Of a stretch of DNA of 56,166 bases, positions 35,976 through 45,555 are shown piece after piece. The stretch's first letter is position 1. Every line of letters starts with the position of its first letter. This DNA is from CAZJHX01 sp964545715 (GTDB taxonomy: Bacteria; Myxococcota_A; UBA9042; GCA-2863065): positions 1 through 56,166 of the forward strand of contig CAZJHX010000066.1 in NCBI GenBank assembly GCA_964545715.1, in the 5' to 3' direction. The translations under genes and the position numbers were made by a program. The notes beneath the pieces were generated by a model. The model worked only from the letters and a program-made list of their open reading frames with translations. It made no database searches and was not told where the DNA came from.

Positions 35976-36527
35976 ATGACTCGCACGCTCATCGTCACAC
36001 TACTGCTCCTGGCCGCCCCCGCCGGCGCCCAGGACAAAGCCCCCTCCGACCTGGACCGCTACCGCGCCCAGTCCCTGGAGTTCCGCATCGAGCCGGGCTG
36101 GGGTGGGGGCATCCAGCTGTACAAAGGCGGCGTCCAGATGGACCCGGGCTTCTTCGGCCAGGACGCGGAGCACGTCTTCGGTGACTCGCAGGAGGCCATG
36201 GAGAAGATGGAGGCCTACACCACGATGCGCATCTCGGGCATGGCGCTGTACGCCACGGGCCTCAGCGCCCTCCTGGTCGAGTTGGTGCTGTTGGTGGTGG
36301 CCCCCGAGACCATCGTCGACGAGGGGGCGGGCAACCAGGTCAAGCCGCTGTTCTGGGGCCTGCTCGCGGGCGGCACCGTGGTCAGCGCGGCGGGCGGCGT
36401 CCTGTTGGGCGTCTCCCAGTACCACCTCAGCGACGCGGTCCGTCACTACAACGACGATCTCTATCAGCGCCTGAAAAACCCCGGCCAGACGTCGGGGTTC
36501 GGGCTCACCTTGCGAACCGGCTTCTAG
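35976..36527 (+). CDS. envelope protein with two hydrophobic segments
   Basis: 183 residues. Signal peptide MTRTLIVTLLLLAAPAGAQ, then a polar region with a short GWGGGIQLYKGG segment, two hydrophobic helices (about 88-107 and 122-145), a helical segment (YNDDLYQRL) and a C-terminal strand ending GFGLTLRTGF. The final Phe would fit an outer-membrane signal but one strand is not a barrel. Starts 3 bp after the previous gene, so third in the L-domain operon. Function unknown. Its stop shares CTAG with the convergent gene. Confidence 0.78.
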   Translation: MTRTLIVTLLLLAAPAGAQDKAPSDLDRYRAQSLEFRIEPGWGGGIQLYKGGVQMDPGFFGQDAEHVFGDSQEAMEKMEAYTTMRISGMALYATGLSALLVELVLLVVAPETIVDEGAGNQVKPLFWGLLAGGTVVSAAGGVLLGVSQYHLSDAVRHYNDDLYQRLKNPGQTSGFGLTLRTGF

Positions 36528-36988
36528 CGTTTCGGCTTGCGGTCGGCGGAGGTGTGGTCGTGCACGCACTTCCAGCCCTCTGGAAAGCGCTCGAAGATCA
36601 GCGTGAAGAGGCCGCTGCCGGCCTTGGGCGTCTCGGTCAGGGTGTAGCGGCCCAGCAGTATCGCGGCGTCGGCGCCCAGCCAGCGCACCTCCAGCACCTC
36701 GAACTCCAGGTGACCCATCACCCCCTTGGCGACGTACGCCTTGCGGTACTTCTCCAGCGTCTCCGTAAAGCCCCGGCGGATCTTGCCGCCAGACGTGAAG
36801 ATGATGTCGTCGGTTTTGGCGTAGCCCTGCATAAAGGCGTCGATGTCGCCGCGATTCCAGGCCGCCTGTTGTGTGCTGAGCAGCTCGTCCAGCGCTGCGC
36901 GATCGGCGACATGGGAGGTTGCGCAGCCGAGCGTGGCAAGCCCGACGACCGTGACGAAGACCCCTGAGAAGACAAGTGCAGCTCGCAT
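36524..36988 (-). CDS. NTF2/SnoaL-like (DUF4440-type) lipoprotein
   Basis: 154 residues. Signal MRAALVFSGVFVTVVGLATLGC (written to the lipid Cys in two parts: MRAALVFSGVF and VTVVGLATLGC). The mature part has the cone-shaped NTF2-like pattern: a helix (LLSTQQAAWNRGDIDAFMQG), TDDIIFTSGGKIRRG, EVRWLGADAAILLGRYTLT and FERFPEGWKCVHDH. Family members bind or convert small ligands; here no active residue can be named. It stands alone between convergent and divergent neighbours. Confidence 0.9.
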   Translation of the reverse strand: MRAALVFSGVFVTVVGLATLGCATSHVADRAALDELLSTQQAAWNRGDIDAFMQGYAKTDDIIFTSGGKIRRGFTETLEKYRKAYVAKGVMGHLEFEVLEVRWLGADAAILLGRYTLTETPKAGSGLFTLIFERFPEGWKCVHDHTSADRKPKR

Positions 36989-37024
36989 GGCGTGTGCTTA
37001 GCACGGGTGCGCTATGCTCGCTAC

Positions 37025-38059
37025 ATGGCAACGACCGGCATCGCCCTGGACCCTCACTGCGCGGCACACGTGATGGGGCCGCATCACCCCGAGAGTCCCC
37101 AGCGGCTGCGGGCCCTGATCGAGCTGCTGGCGTCCGAACGGGTAGCGGGGCTGGACCTGCGCGACCTGCCCGAGCGCCTGGCGACGGCGGACGACGTTCA
37201 GCGCGTACACACCAGCGCGTACTTTGAGCAGATCCAGTCGACCGCGGGCCGCGTCGTGCGCCTGGACCCCGACACGACGGCATGCGAGCAGAGCTACGAC
37301 GCCGCGCTTCGGGCAGCCGGAGCCACGCTGGGTTGTATCGACGCCGTGCTGGCCGGGACCGTGCGCAACGCCTTTGCGCTGGTGCGACCACCGGGGCACC
37401 ACGCCGAGCCGTTTCGCGCGATGGGCTTCTGCTTGTTCAACAGCGTGGCGGTCGCCGCCGACTACGCGCGCGCCGTGCACGGGCTGGAGCGCGTAGCCGT
37501 CATCGACTTTGACGTGCATCACGGCAACGGTACGCAGTCCGCGTTTTACGACGACCCGCGCACCCTCTACGTGTCCACGCACCAGTTTCCGTACTACCCG
37601 GGCAGCGGCGCGGCCTACGAGGTCGGCCGGGGCGACGGGCGCGGCGCCACCCTGAATGTGCCCCTATCGCCCGGACACGGCGACGACACGTTCGACGCGC
37701 TCTACGGCGCCGTACTGCCGCGCGTTTTAGAGCAGTTCCGCCCCGATATCATCCTGGTCTCAGCGGGCTTTGACCTGATGCGCAACGACCCGCTCGCCGG
37801 CATGGACGTCACCGCGGACGGCGTCGGCCGGATCGCGGCAGCGCTGACGGCGACGGCGGAGCGACTGTGCGACGGGAGACTGGTCATGCTGCTGGAGGGT
37901 GGGTACGACCTGGCGAACCTGCAGGACGGAGCCCTGGCGTGTCTGCGCGCAATGCATCGTCAGGAGGGGGTGGACGCCGCGGTTCCAGCCGTGGACACCG
38001 CCGCGCTGGGCGAGGTCGCCCGGGCGCTGGAGCCGCTGCGAGAGTTCTACAAGCTGTAG
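37025..38059 (+). CDS. histone-deacetylase-family hydrolase
   Basis: 344 residues from ATG 37025. The arginase/deacetylase fold motifs are all present: HPESPQRLRAL, the His pair in RPPGHHAEP, the zinc ligands in DFDVHHGNG, STHQFPYYPGSG, SAGFDLMRNDPL and EGGYDLANL. In bacteria these enzymes remove acetyl groups from polyamines or small acetylated compounds, or from acetyl-lysine proteins (AcuC type). No signal peptide, so it is cytoplasmic. The neighbours do not reveal the substrate. It ends 4 bp from the convergent receiver-PilZ gene. Confidence 0.95.
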   Translation: MATTGIALDPHCAAHVMGPHHPESPQRLRALIELLASERVAGLDLRDLPERLATADDVQRVHTSAYFEQIQSTAGRVVRLDPDTTACEQSYDAALRAAGATLGCIDAVLAGTVRNAFALVRPPGHHAEPFRAMGFCLFNSVAVAADYARAVHGLERVAVIDFDVHHGNGTQSAFYDDPRTLYVSTHQFPYYPGSGAAYEVGRGDGRGATLNVPLSPGHGDDTFDALYGAVLPRVLEQFRPDIILVSAGFDLMRNDPLAGMDVTADGVGRIAAALTATAERLCDGRLVMLLEGGYDLANLQDGALACLRAMHRQEGVDAAVPAVDTAALGEVARALEPLREFYKL

Positions 38060-38063
38060 GGGT

Positions 38064-38894
38064 TCAGGGGTCCAGCTTCTTGCGGCGCTGAGCCTGGGTC
38101 CAGAAGCAGCGAATCCGTGTTGCGTCCGCGCGATGGGGCGTCTGGTACGACATAGCCAACAAGAGCGAATTATCCAGCCCCGAGGTCACGCGAACAACCG
38201 CGCACTGCAGCGGGATCTGCTTCGGGTCTCGGGGCAGCTCCAGCCAGGCCGACACCTGCATCTTGGGTTTCAGTGCCGCGACAGCTTGGCGAAAGGTCGG
38301 CTTCTCAACGATGACCGCGACTCCGGCGGCCGTGCCCATCATGCCGATCGACAGGTCTTGTACGGGCAGACGCAAGCCGAGGTTGCCGACGCGCATCAGC
38401 AGGTGGCACTGGTTATCGGCCGACAACGCCACTCGGAACCCGGCTCGCCGCTCCGCGGTCTCCGCCCGAACGTGAGTCTGGGCCTCGAGTCTGGGCGGCA
38501 CCTGCGACAGCCCGTTGATGTCAAAAGCGGGCCACTGGGCGGCCGTGGTTGCGCGCACTACCTTGTACAGCAGGCGCTGGGCGTCCATCGGGACGCCGAG
38601 GAGGTCGACGGCACCGACCTTGATCAGCTCGACGGCGGTCTCGGCGTCGAAGCCGCAATCGGTGATCAAGACTCGTGCGTCGGGATCCAGCTTACGAATC
38701 TTCTCAAACGTACGAACGCAGGCGACTCGCCTCGTACCGCAGTCCAGAATGACACCGGCGGCGCCGCGGCAGGCGGCTGGAAGTTGAGCGTCGGTCGGCT
38801 CCCTGAAGGACAGCGAATATCGGTGCGCCAGAACCTCGGAGGCGGTTCGTCTGAGTGTCTCGTCTTCTGAAGCGATGATAAGGGTCTGCTGCAT
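38064..38894 (-). CDS. degenerate receiver domain - PilZ protein
   Basis: 276 residues from ATG 38894; a TTG 21 nt upstream is less likely. The N-terminal 120 residues look like a receiver domain (TLIIASEDETLRR; GVILDCGT with a possible acceptor Asp), but the conserved Lys-Pro near the end is replaced (LLGVPMDAQ), so phosphorylation-dependent switching may be lost. The C-terminal part is PilZ-like, with RRAGFR and DLSIGMMG matching the RxxxR and DxSxxG cyclic di-GMP-binding motifs. I infer a cyclic di-GMP effector, perhaps for motility or surface properties. The diguanylate cyclase at 15307-16263 is the only maker of the signal in the window. Confidence 0.82.
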   Translation of the reverse strand: MQQTLIIASEDETLRRTASEVLAHRYSLSFREPTDAQLPAACRGAAGVILDCGTRRVACVRTFEKIRKLDPDARVLITDCGFDAETAVELIKVGAVDLLGVPMDAQRLLYKVVRATTAAQWPAFDINGLSQVPPRLEAQTHVRAETAERRAGFRVALSADNQCHLLMRVGNLGLRLPVQDLSIGMMGTAAGVAVIVEKPTFRQAVAALKPKMQVSAWLELPRDPKQIPLQCAVVRVTSGLDNSLLLAMSYQTPHRADATRIRCFWTQAQRRKKLDP

Positions 38895-38945
38895 ACTCGT
38901 GTCCAGCGGTGTCAAAAATGAACAACGGTACAGTTTTGAGAATAC

Positions 38946-40462
38946 TCAAGCAGGAATGGTCAACGTAAACCCCTTTCGGTTCTCGCACAGGGCCAGGCGC
39001 CCGCCGTGGCCGGCGACCAGAGCGCGTACGATCGCCAAACCGAGCCCGCTGCCTCCGGAGTCTCTGGCCGTCGTGTAAAAGGGCTCGAAGATCTTGTCAG
39101 CAACCGCTTCGGGCACGCCCGGGCCGTCGTCTGCGACGATGACCTGGACATCCGCCGCCGCCGGACGGGTGCTCAGCGTGACGGGCGACCGTGCCCCCGC
39201 GTGCATCCGAGCGTTGTCCAGCAGGTTGCACACGATCGACTCCAGCACCTCTTCGGACATGCGAACGTGCCGCACACCCTCGCCATGCTGAAGCGTCACC
39301 GGCAGGCCTTCCGCGCGGTAGCGGTCAGCCAGGCGCTCCAGGATAGCCGGCACGTCGACGCGCCCCTTGCCGGGACGCATCACGTCGGCGCGGGCCAGCT
39401 CCAGCAGCCGCTGCACCAGTCGCTCCATGCGCTCACCGTCGCGCTCGAGAATGTCAAAGAAGCGGTGTCGCTCGCCGGGGGTCATGTCGGGGAGATGGTC
39501 GCGCAGTAGCTCGACCGAGCCGCGAATGGACGTCAGCGGCGTCTTGAACGCATGACTGACATTGGACGCAAAGGTGGCCAGATATTCGCCGCGCGCGTTG
39601 AGCGTGGTGGCCATGGCCACAAATGAGTCCGATAGGCGCGCGATCTCGGACGTGCCGGGGTTGTCCAGCGGCTCCAGAGCGTCGACGTCCCCCGCGGCGA
39701 TTCGCGTGGTCTGGGCCACGAGCGCCTCGACTGGCCGGATCACGACCAGCGCAGCGATAAACGCCAGCCCGAGCGCCAGGGCGACCGCCGCGCCCGCCGC
39801 GATCATCAGGTTCGCTCGATGCTGGTACAGCGCCTTGGTCAAGCTGATCGGCGTCCTCGACAGAGCGACTGCCCCCAGCACAACGCCGTCGTTGATGACC
39901 GGGATCGCCACGAACACGCGCACGTTGGTCCCCCGGCTGGGTGAGTCCAGCGGAGGGCGCATATAGTCCGTCTGACGCTGCCGCAGCAAGCTCGAGGTGG
40001 CACCTGACAGTGCCCCGACAACCTCTTCCCGGTCCGCGAGCGAGGCGCCGACATCCGCAGACGTCGACGCCACGATGGTGCCGTTGGTATCGACGATTCG
40101 GATGCCCGCCAGCGTGATGCGATTGGCCAGCTGAAGTACGCGATCCAGCCGGGCGCCGGCCACCCGAGTCTCCGCGCTCATCGGCGCGTGAGACGGATTG
40201 GGAGTCCCGATCGGCGGGTGGATCGGCTCATCCGCGAGATCCAGCGCGGGGGTGACCGGCGTGATGCGGCCGTCATCCACCGACTGACCCAGCTCCACGC
40301 GATACGCCGCCGCCACGACGGCGCCCTGAGCGATGAGCTCGGACTGGGTTCGACGGATCAGCTCGCTCTCGGGCACGCGCAGCATGGTCAGCGCCACCAA
40401 CGGCACGATGATCAGGACCATCGCCACCAGAAACAGGACCGTGCGCAGACCGGGCGGCCGCT

Positions 40463-40466
<4 letters not shown>
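38946..40466 (-). CDS. sensor histidine kinase (CreC-like)
   Basis: 506 residues, ATG overlapping the regulator's stop (ATGA). Two membrane helices (about 8-30 and 223-245) flank a periplasmic sensor domain of about 190 residues. A HAMP linker (about 246-300) is followed by the dimerisation box SNVSHAFKTPLTSIRG with the phospho-acceptor His and the ATPase motifs NLLDNA, DDGPGVPE and SGLGLAIV. The arrangement matches CreC/PhoR-like kinases. The signal is unknown, and the three upstream membrane genes of the operon may take part in sensing. Confidence 0.94.
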
Positions 40467-41130
<664 letters not shown>

Positions 41131-41155
<25 letters not shown>

Positions 41156-41802
41156 GCTGCCTCCTGCGGGTCGGTGTCCTGAAACTGCCCGAGCGCCTTG
41201 TCCATTCCTTCGATGCGGCTCAGCAGCTCGGCTGTCAGCTCCCGCGTAGAGCCGTCGATATCGCCGGCAAGGCGCACCACCTCCGCCTGGATGCGCAGCT
41301 GGGCAAGCAGCTCCTTGATCTGATCCAGCTCGCGCCGCACACGGTGCCCCATCTCGCGGATCGTGCGGATCTTGTCGACCCGGCCCAGCGCGGTCGCGGC
41401 CGCCTGCTCATCCCCGCGCTCCAAAAGCTCAGCGTGCCGCGCGAGGGCGCTGGCCTCACACAGTTGGGGGGTGCTCAGCAGTGCGGTGATCTCGTCCAGT
41501 CGCTGCTGAGCCCGCCGCAGCCGAGCACCCAATCGACGAACCGTGGCCCGATCGGGCAACAGGCACCCCAGCGGACTGTCCGCGGCCCGCTCCAGGGCGC
41601 GGATGAAGTCGCCCTCGTCGGGGTCCGTCTCCTCGATCGGCTCCACGCGCATCAACAGAAACGGCCCGAACAGCGGCCAGAACCACAGCAGCAGACCGGC
41701 GTCCACGAGGCGCTCGTCGCGCGCCGATCGCGCTAACAGACGAACCACTGCGCAGCCGACCCCGATCACGGCATACAGAGCGGCGAGCTCGGTGAGTCTC
41801 AT
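41131..41802 (-). CDS. membrane protein with cytoplasmic coiled-coil region
   Basis: 223 residues, ATG 41802 overlapping the previous stop (ATGA). Two N-terminal hydrophobic segments (LAALYAVIGVGCAVVRLLA; AGLLLWFWPLFGPFLLM) form a short hairpin. The remainder is charged and helical with heptad-like spacing (LGARLRRAQQRLDEITALL; LLAQLRIQAEVVRLAGDI), a likely coiled coil in the cytoplasm. I recognise no family. It is encoded between a polytopic membrane protein and the response regulator, so a sensory or scaffolding role near the kinase is plausible. Confidence 0.8.
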
Positions 41803-42491
41803 CGCTCCTCCGGAAGCGGCGCATAGTCGCGCTCGTACAAGCCCCCCGCGGAGCGCAGTGACGTACCCACGGCCTCGAGAAAGCCGCCCTCCAGCGTGCG
41901 GACAATCGGCGGCTGGGTGGTGCGCGGCCGGACCAGATATGGCCGCAGCGTCCACGACATCTGAGCACCCACGAGCATAAACGTGCTCAAGAGCAGCCCC
42001 GCGACAAACGTACGCCCCACCGTCTGGCGCGCCTCAAGCGCCTGCAAGAACAGCCGCAACCCGAAGACGCCGCCTGTCGCACAGATGCCGACGGTCAGCA
42101 GGATCAGCTTGTGATAGCCGATCTCCACAACGATGCCGAGCAGCACCAGGGGCGTCATCCCGGCCACCGCCAGGCTGGTGAGCGCAAGCGCCGCCAGCAC
42201 GCAGATCAGGTCGCGCCGAAACGTCGGCGTCGCCCCCAGCGCCCAGCGAGCACACGCAAACACGGGTGCACAGATCCCGGCGGTCAGCAGGAGCACCAGC
42301 GGCAGCTTCACCGCGGCGTAGACGACTTGTAACCCGCCGCGATACAGCCCCAGGGCGGCGCCGAAGATGCCGCCACAGGCCAGCACGACCAGCACCAGGG
42401 CGCGCGCGGCCGCGACGGGGTTGGGGGTCTCGCAAACCCAGGCGACAAAGTCGGCCGGCTCTCGCAACAAACGATCGACGGTGCGCATCAT
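41799..42491 (-). CDS. polytopic membrane protein
   Basis: 230 residues, ATG 42491 overlapping the previous stop (ATGA). About five or six membrane helices are visible between residues 28 and 200 (ALVLVVLACGGIFGAALGLY; LVLLLTAGICAPVFACARWA; VLAALALTSLAVAGMTPLVL), with a C-terminal tail (PPIVRTLEGGFLEAVG). No family recognised; Yip1-like topology is a possibility I cannot support further. Second gene of the five-gene operon ending in the two-component pair. Confidence 0.8.
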   Translation of the reverse strand: MMRTVDRLLREPADFVAWVCETPNPVAAARALVLVVLACGGIFGAALGLYRGGLQVVYAAVKLPLVLLLTAGICAPVFACARWALGATPTFRRDLICVLAALALTSLAVAGMTPLVLLGIVVEIGYHKLILLTVGICATGGVFGLRLFLQALEARQTVGRTFVAGLLLSTFMLVGAQMSWTLRPYLVRPRTTQPPIVRTLEGGFLEAVGTSLRSAGGLYERDYAPLPEER

Positions 42492-42982
42492 GACAACCCC
42501 CACAGGCGAAAGCCGATGACCATGCCCACAAGCGCCCAGGCGGCGTAGAGCGACCCGACCATCAGCGTCGGCTGCGCGTCCCGCGTGACCGAGGAGTAGA
42601 GCCGCTCCATGCCCAGGCACACGCCGGTGGCCAGCGCGACGGTGGCATAGACGCCCGCGTCATCGGGCGAGGTCGACGTCGTCCCAAGAAACGCCAGCGC
42701 AGGAGACAGCCCCAGGCACAGGATGCCCATGCGATACAGCCCGTCCAGCGCGTCCGACGCGACCTGATTGGCGGGTGGCGCGGCGCCCGCCAGCGCCAGC
42801 GAGATGTAGAGCGCGGGCACCATCAGGGCCGCCATCACGAGCACCAGACCCGCCAGGCTGACGGCCCCCGCCAGCGCATGCGGCACCCCGTACGGCAAGC
42901 CTGCGCAGGCGCCGACAAGCGCCGTGCCCAGGACAGTGATCAAAACCTTCAACAAACCGGACCTCCAGGCCAGAAGTGACAT
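42488..42982 (-). CDS. small polytopic membrane protein
   Basis: 164 residues with four to five membrane helices (LITVLGTALVGACAGLPYG; GLVLVMAALMVPALYISLAL; VYATVALATGVCLGMERLY; LYAAWALVGMVIGFRLW). It is first in the operon 42982-38946 and resembles its neighbour in composition, so the two may form a complex. No family recognised. Upstream is a 99-bp region shared with the divergent metallophosphatase gene. Confidence 0.78.
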   Translation of the reverse strand: MSLLAWRSGLLKVLITVLGTALVGACAGLPYGVPHALAGAVSLAGLVLVMAALMVPALYISLALAGAAPPANQVASDALDGLYRMGILCLGLSPALAFLGTTSTSPDDAGVYATVALATGVCLGMERLYSSVTRDAQPTLMVGSLYAAWALVGMVIGFRLWGLS

Positions 42983-43081
42983 CGACGTGCTGACTACGGT
43001 GCCGGATGAATGTCACCTGAGTGCGGCCGGTGCGAGGCAGGTTCGTGGCCGATTTGTGGCGAAGTTGTGGCAGCGGATAAG

Positions 43082-44245
43082 ATGCGACGGCTCATGGGGT
43101 TCGTCGCTTTACCAGGATGGTTGTCAGCCGTGGTCGTCGCGCTTATCGCGACGGGTTGCGGCATCCCGAATTACACCGGCGCCTGGGTGGAGCCGCAGCC
43201 TCAGCGCTTCACCACCGGACCGTATGTGATGTTCGGCGGACCACAGCAGGCGTTTGTGGCCCTGAAAGCGCCGCTGGAGAAGGCGCCGGCCGTCCATTGG
43301 CGGCAGGACGTGGAAGGCGCCCAGGTACATCGCGTCACTGCGGTGGCCAGCGACGATCTGTGGATCGCCACGCTGTCCGACCTGCCGAAGAACGCACGCA
43401 TCGCTTATCAGGTGCACGCAGCTGGTCAGAGCGGGCCGACGCATCACTTTCGCAGCGGGCCGGCCTCCAAGACGTCCTTCCGCTTTGCCGCGTTCGGTGA
43501 CACGCGCACCGGGCACTCGGTACACCGCGCGGTCGTCGAGGCGCTGGCGGCCGAGAAGATCGACTTTGTGCTGCACACAGGCGACATGGTGGACTCCGGC
43601 GGCGTGATCCCCGAGTGGGACCTCTTCTTCAAAATCGAGCGCCCGCTGCTGGCCAAGACGCCGCTCATCCCGGCGATAGGCAACCATGACAAGGGCGGCC
43701 GCGAGTACTTCCGCCACTATTTTCTGCACGAGCAGTGGGCGCCCGGACGGCGGTACTTCGTGCACGACTGGGGCAACCTGCGTGTGGTGTCGATGGACGG
43801 CGGCATCGAGTGCCGGCAGGGCTGTCCGCAGTTTCGCTTCGTCGCCAGGGCCCTGGCCGAGGGCGCCAAGAAAGGCATGCTGATGGTCATGATGCTGCAC
43901 TTCCCGCCCTTCTCGTCGGGCGCGCACGGCTCCAACCTGGCCGTCCAGGGCTCGGTCAGCGCGCTGGCGAAGCGATATGGCGTGGAGCTTGTCGTGGCCG
44001 GGCATGACCACAACTACGAGCGCACCAAGCCCATCGACGGGACGACCTACATCGTCAGCGGATCCGCGGGCGCGCCCATCCGGCCGGTCACACCCCGCTC
44101 ATTCAGCGCGTCGTCACGCACCGAGCCGCATTACGTGCTGGTGGACTGCGAGCCGCATCGCCTGATCATTCGCGCCGTAAACCTGCGCGGCAACGCCTTT
44201 GACACCTATGTGGTGGAAGACAACCCGCCACAGCCGGATGAGTGA
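43082..44245 (+). CDS. metallophosphatase lipoprotein (purple-acid-phosphatase-like)
   Basis: 387 residues from ATG 43082. Signal MRRLMGFVALPGWLSAVVVA, lipobox TGC. A small beta domain (about 30-130) is followed by a calcineurin-type domain with all metal-binding motifs: FAAFGDTRTGH, HTGDMVDSGG, PAIGNHDKGG, MLHFPPFSSG and GHDHNYERT. This is the purple-acid-phosphatase layout. It should hydrolyse phosphoesters outside the cytoplasm. It heads the plus-strand operon that continues into the beta-barrel and the kinase-like lipoprotein (next start GTGA overlap). That places a phosphatase and a putative kinase in one unit. Confidence 0.9.
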   Translation: MRRLMGFVALPGWLSAVVVALIATGCGIPNYTGAWVEPQPQRFTTGPYVMFGGPQQAFVALKAPLEKAPAVHWRQDVEGAQVHRVTAVASDDLWIATLSDLPKNARIAYQVHAAGQSGPTHHFRSGPASKTSFRFAAFGDTRTGHSVHRAVVEALAAEKIDFVLHTGDMVDSGGVIPEWDLFFKIERPLLAKTPLIPAIGNHDKGGREYFRHYFLHEQWAPGRRYFVHDWGNLRVVSMDGGIECRQGCPQFRFVARALAEGAKKGMLMVMMLHFPPFSSGAHGSNLAVQGSVSALAKRYGVELVVAGHDHNYERTKPIDGTTYIVSGSAGAPIRPVTPRSFSASSRTEPHYVLVDCEPHRLIIRAVNLRGNAFDTYVVEDNPPQPDE

Positions 44246-45555
44246 GCCGGGCGCGCGTCTCGGCGGCCTGCGCGGCCATGTCGGTGTGCCTGCTCTCGGT
44301 CGCGGCGCGCGCTGAGACCTGTCCGCCCGGCAACGCCCCGCCGCAGCTGACGACCGCCGTGAAATGCGAGCAAGATCCCCCGCTCATGCTGCACATGGAG
44401 CTTTTGGCGGTGCCGGAGCGCGTGGTCAGCCTGGCGTTTGCCCCGCTGGCGGTCGTCGTGGGGGTCTGGGAGCGCTATCGGATCGTCCAGCGCGTACGAG
44501 ATTTTCTGCAGAACGACGCGGGCACGATCGTCTTCTCGCCCAGCATCGACATCATCGGCAGCGACGGCTTCGGGGCCGGCGGCAAGCTGGCGCTGATCTC
44601 GCTGTTTGGCGATGAGGAGCGCCTGGATTTTCGTGGACTTGGCCGCGTCAACGGCGAGTTCGAAGCGGGGTTTCAGTACACGCATCCGCTGGCCGCCGCC
44701 AATGGGCGCGTGCTGGACGTGCGCGCGGAATATGACCGGGACTTCGACTTTCCGTGGTTCGGCAAGGACCACCAGCGGGCCGGCCGCGAGCACGCGCTGC
44801 GCCGGGATGTCACCGAGGTCGCCGTGGCCTTTGACCTGTCGGGACGCGGCGCGATCTACTTCACGGGCACCGTCGAAGCCTGGTACCGCCGCGAGCGCCT
44901 GGGACCGGGCGAGTCGGACACCGTCCCAAACGCCAAAACGCTGGATCCGCTGGGCGTGCCGGCGGGCTTCGGGCACACCTACGACTTTCCGGGAATGACG
45001 CTGCGCGCGCGGCTGGACACCCGAGACAGCGCGGGCCACCCGACGCGCGGCATCGTAGCGACGCTGGACACGTCGGTCACGGGCGACGTCAACGAGGCGA
45101 ACCTCAGCGCGGTCGCAGTCGGCGGCTCGCTGAAGGTCTTTCTGCCGGTGCTGCCCGACAAGCGAACGCTGCAGCTGGCGGTCGGCGGACGCGGTACAGC
45201 GCCGCTGAACGGTGATCACCGCGTCCCGTTTCACGCGCTGACCGTGCTCGGGCGCGAGCACCACATGCGCGGCTTTGCACGCTCCCGGTTTCGGGATCGC
45301 CACGGCTGGTGGTCCACCCTGGAATACCGCTTTCCGCTGTACGAGTATCGCGACACCGGGATCGGCGCCACGGCCGCCATCTTCTTCGACGTCGGCTCGG
45401 TGGCCCCCACACTGGATACGCTGTTCGACAACGAGCCTCGCGTCTCGGGCGGCGTCGTACTGCGTGCGGCTCACGACACGGTGCGCATCTTCGACCTGCA
45501 CCTGGGCGTGTCGTCCGAGGGGGTCGAGGTCGGCCTGAGGGTGGGGAGGTTCTGA
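44242..45555 (+). CDS. Omp85/BamA-like outer-membrane beta-barrel, copy A
   Basis: 437 residues, GTG start overlapping the previous stop (GTGA). Signal peptide ending near RAET; no POTRA domains can be seen because only about 70 residues precede the barrel. Alternating strands run to the C-terminal Phe (GVEVGLRVGRF). The Omp85 signature region is present (LGREHHMRGFARSRFRD, with the RGF of the VRGF/Y motif, then WWSTLEYRFPLYEY). Short Omp85-like barrels without POTRA domains occur as patatin- or lipoprotein-associated exporters. The next gene, a kinase-like lipoprotein, starts on its last base, so I infer the barrel moves or displays it. Confidence 0.83.
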   Translation: MSRARVSAACAAMSVCLLSVAARAETCPPGNAPPQLTTAVKCEQDPPLMLHMELLAVPERVVSLAFAPLAVVVGVWERYRIVQRVRDFLQNDAGTIVFSPSIDIIGSDGFGAGGKLALISLFGDEERLDFRGLGRVNGEFEAGFQYTHPLAAANGRVLDVRAEYDRDFDFPWFGKDHQRAGREHALRRDVTEVAVAFDLSGRGAIYFTGTVEAWYRRERLGPGESDTVPNAKTLDPLGVPAGFGHTYDFPGMTLRARLDTRDSAGHPTRGIVATLDTSVTGDVNEANLSAVAVGGSLKVFLPVLPDKRTLQLAVGGRGTAPLNGDHRVPFHALTVLGREHHMRGFARSRFRDRHGWWSTLEYRFPLYEYRDTGIGATAAIFFDVGSVAPTLDTLFDNEPRVSGGVVLRAAHDTVRIFDLHLGVSSEGVEVGLRVGRF

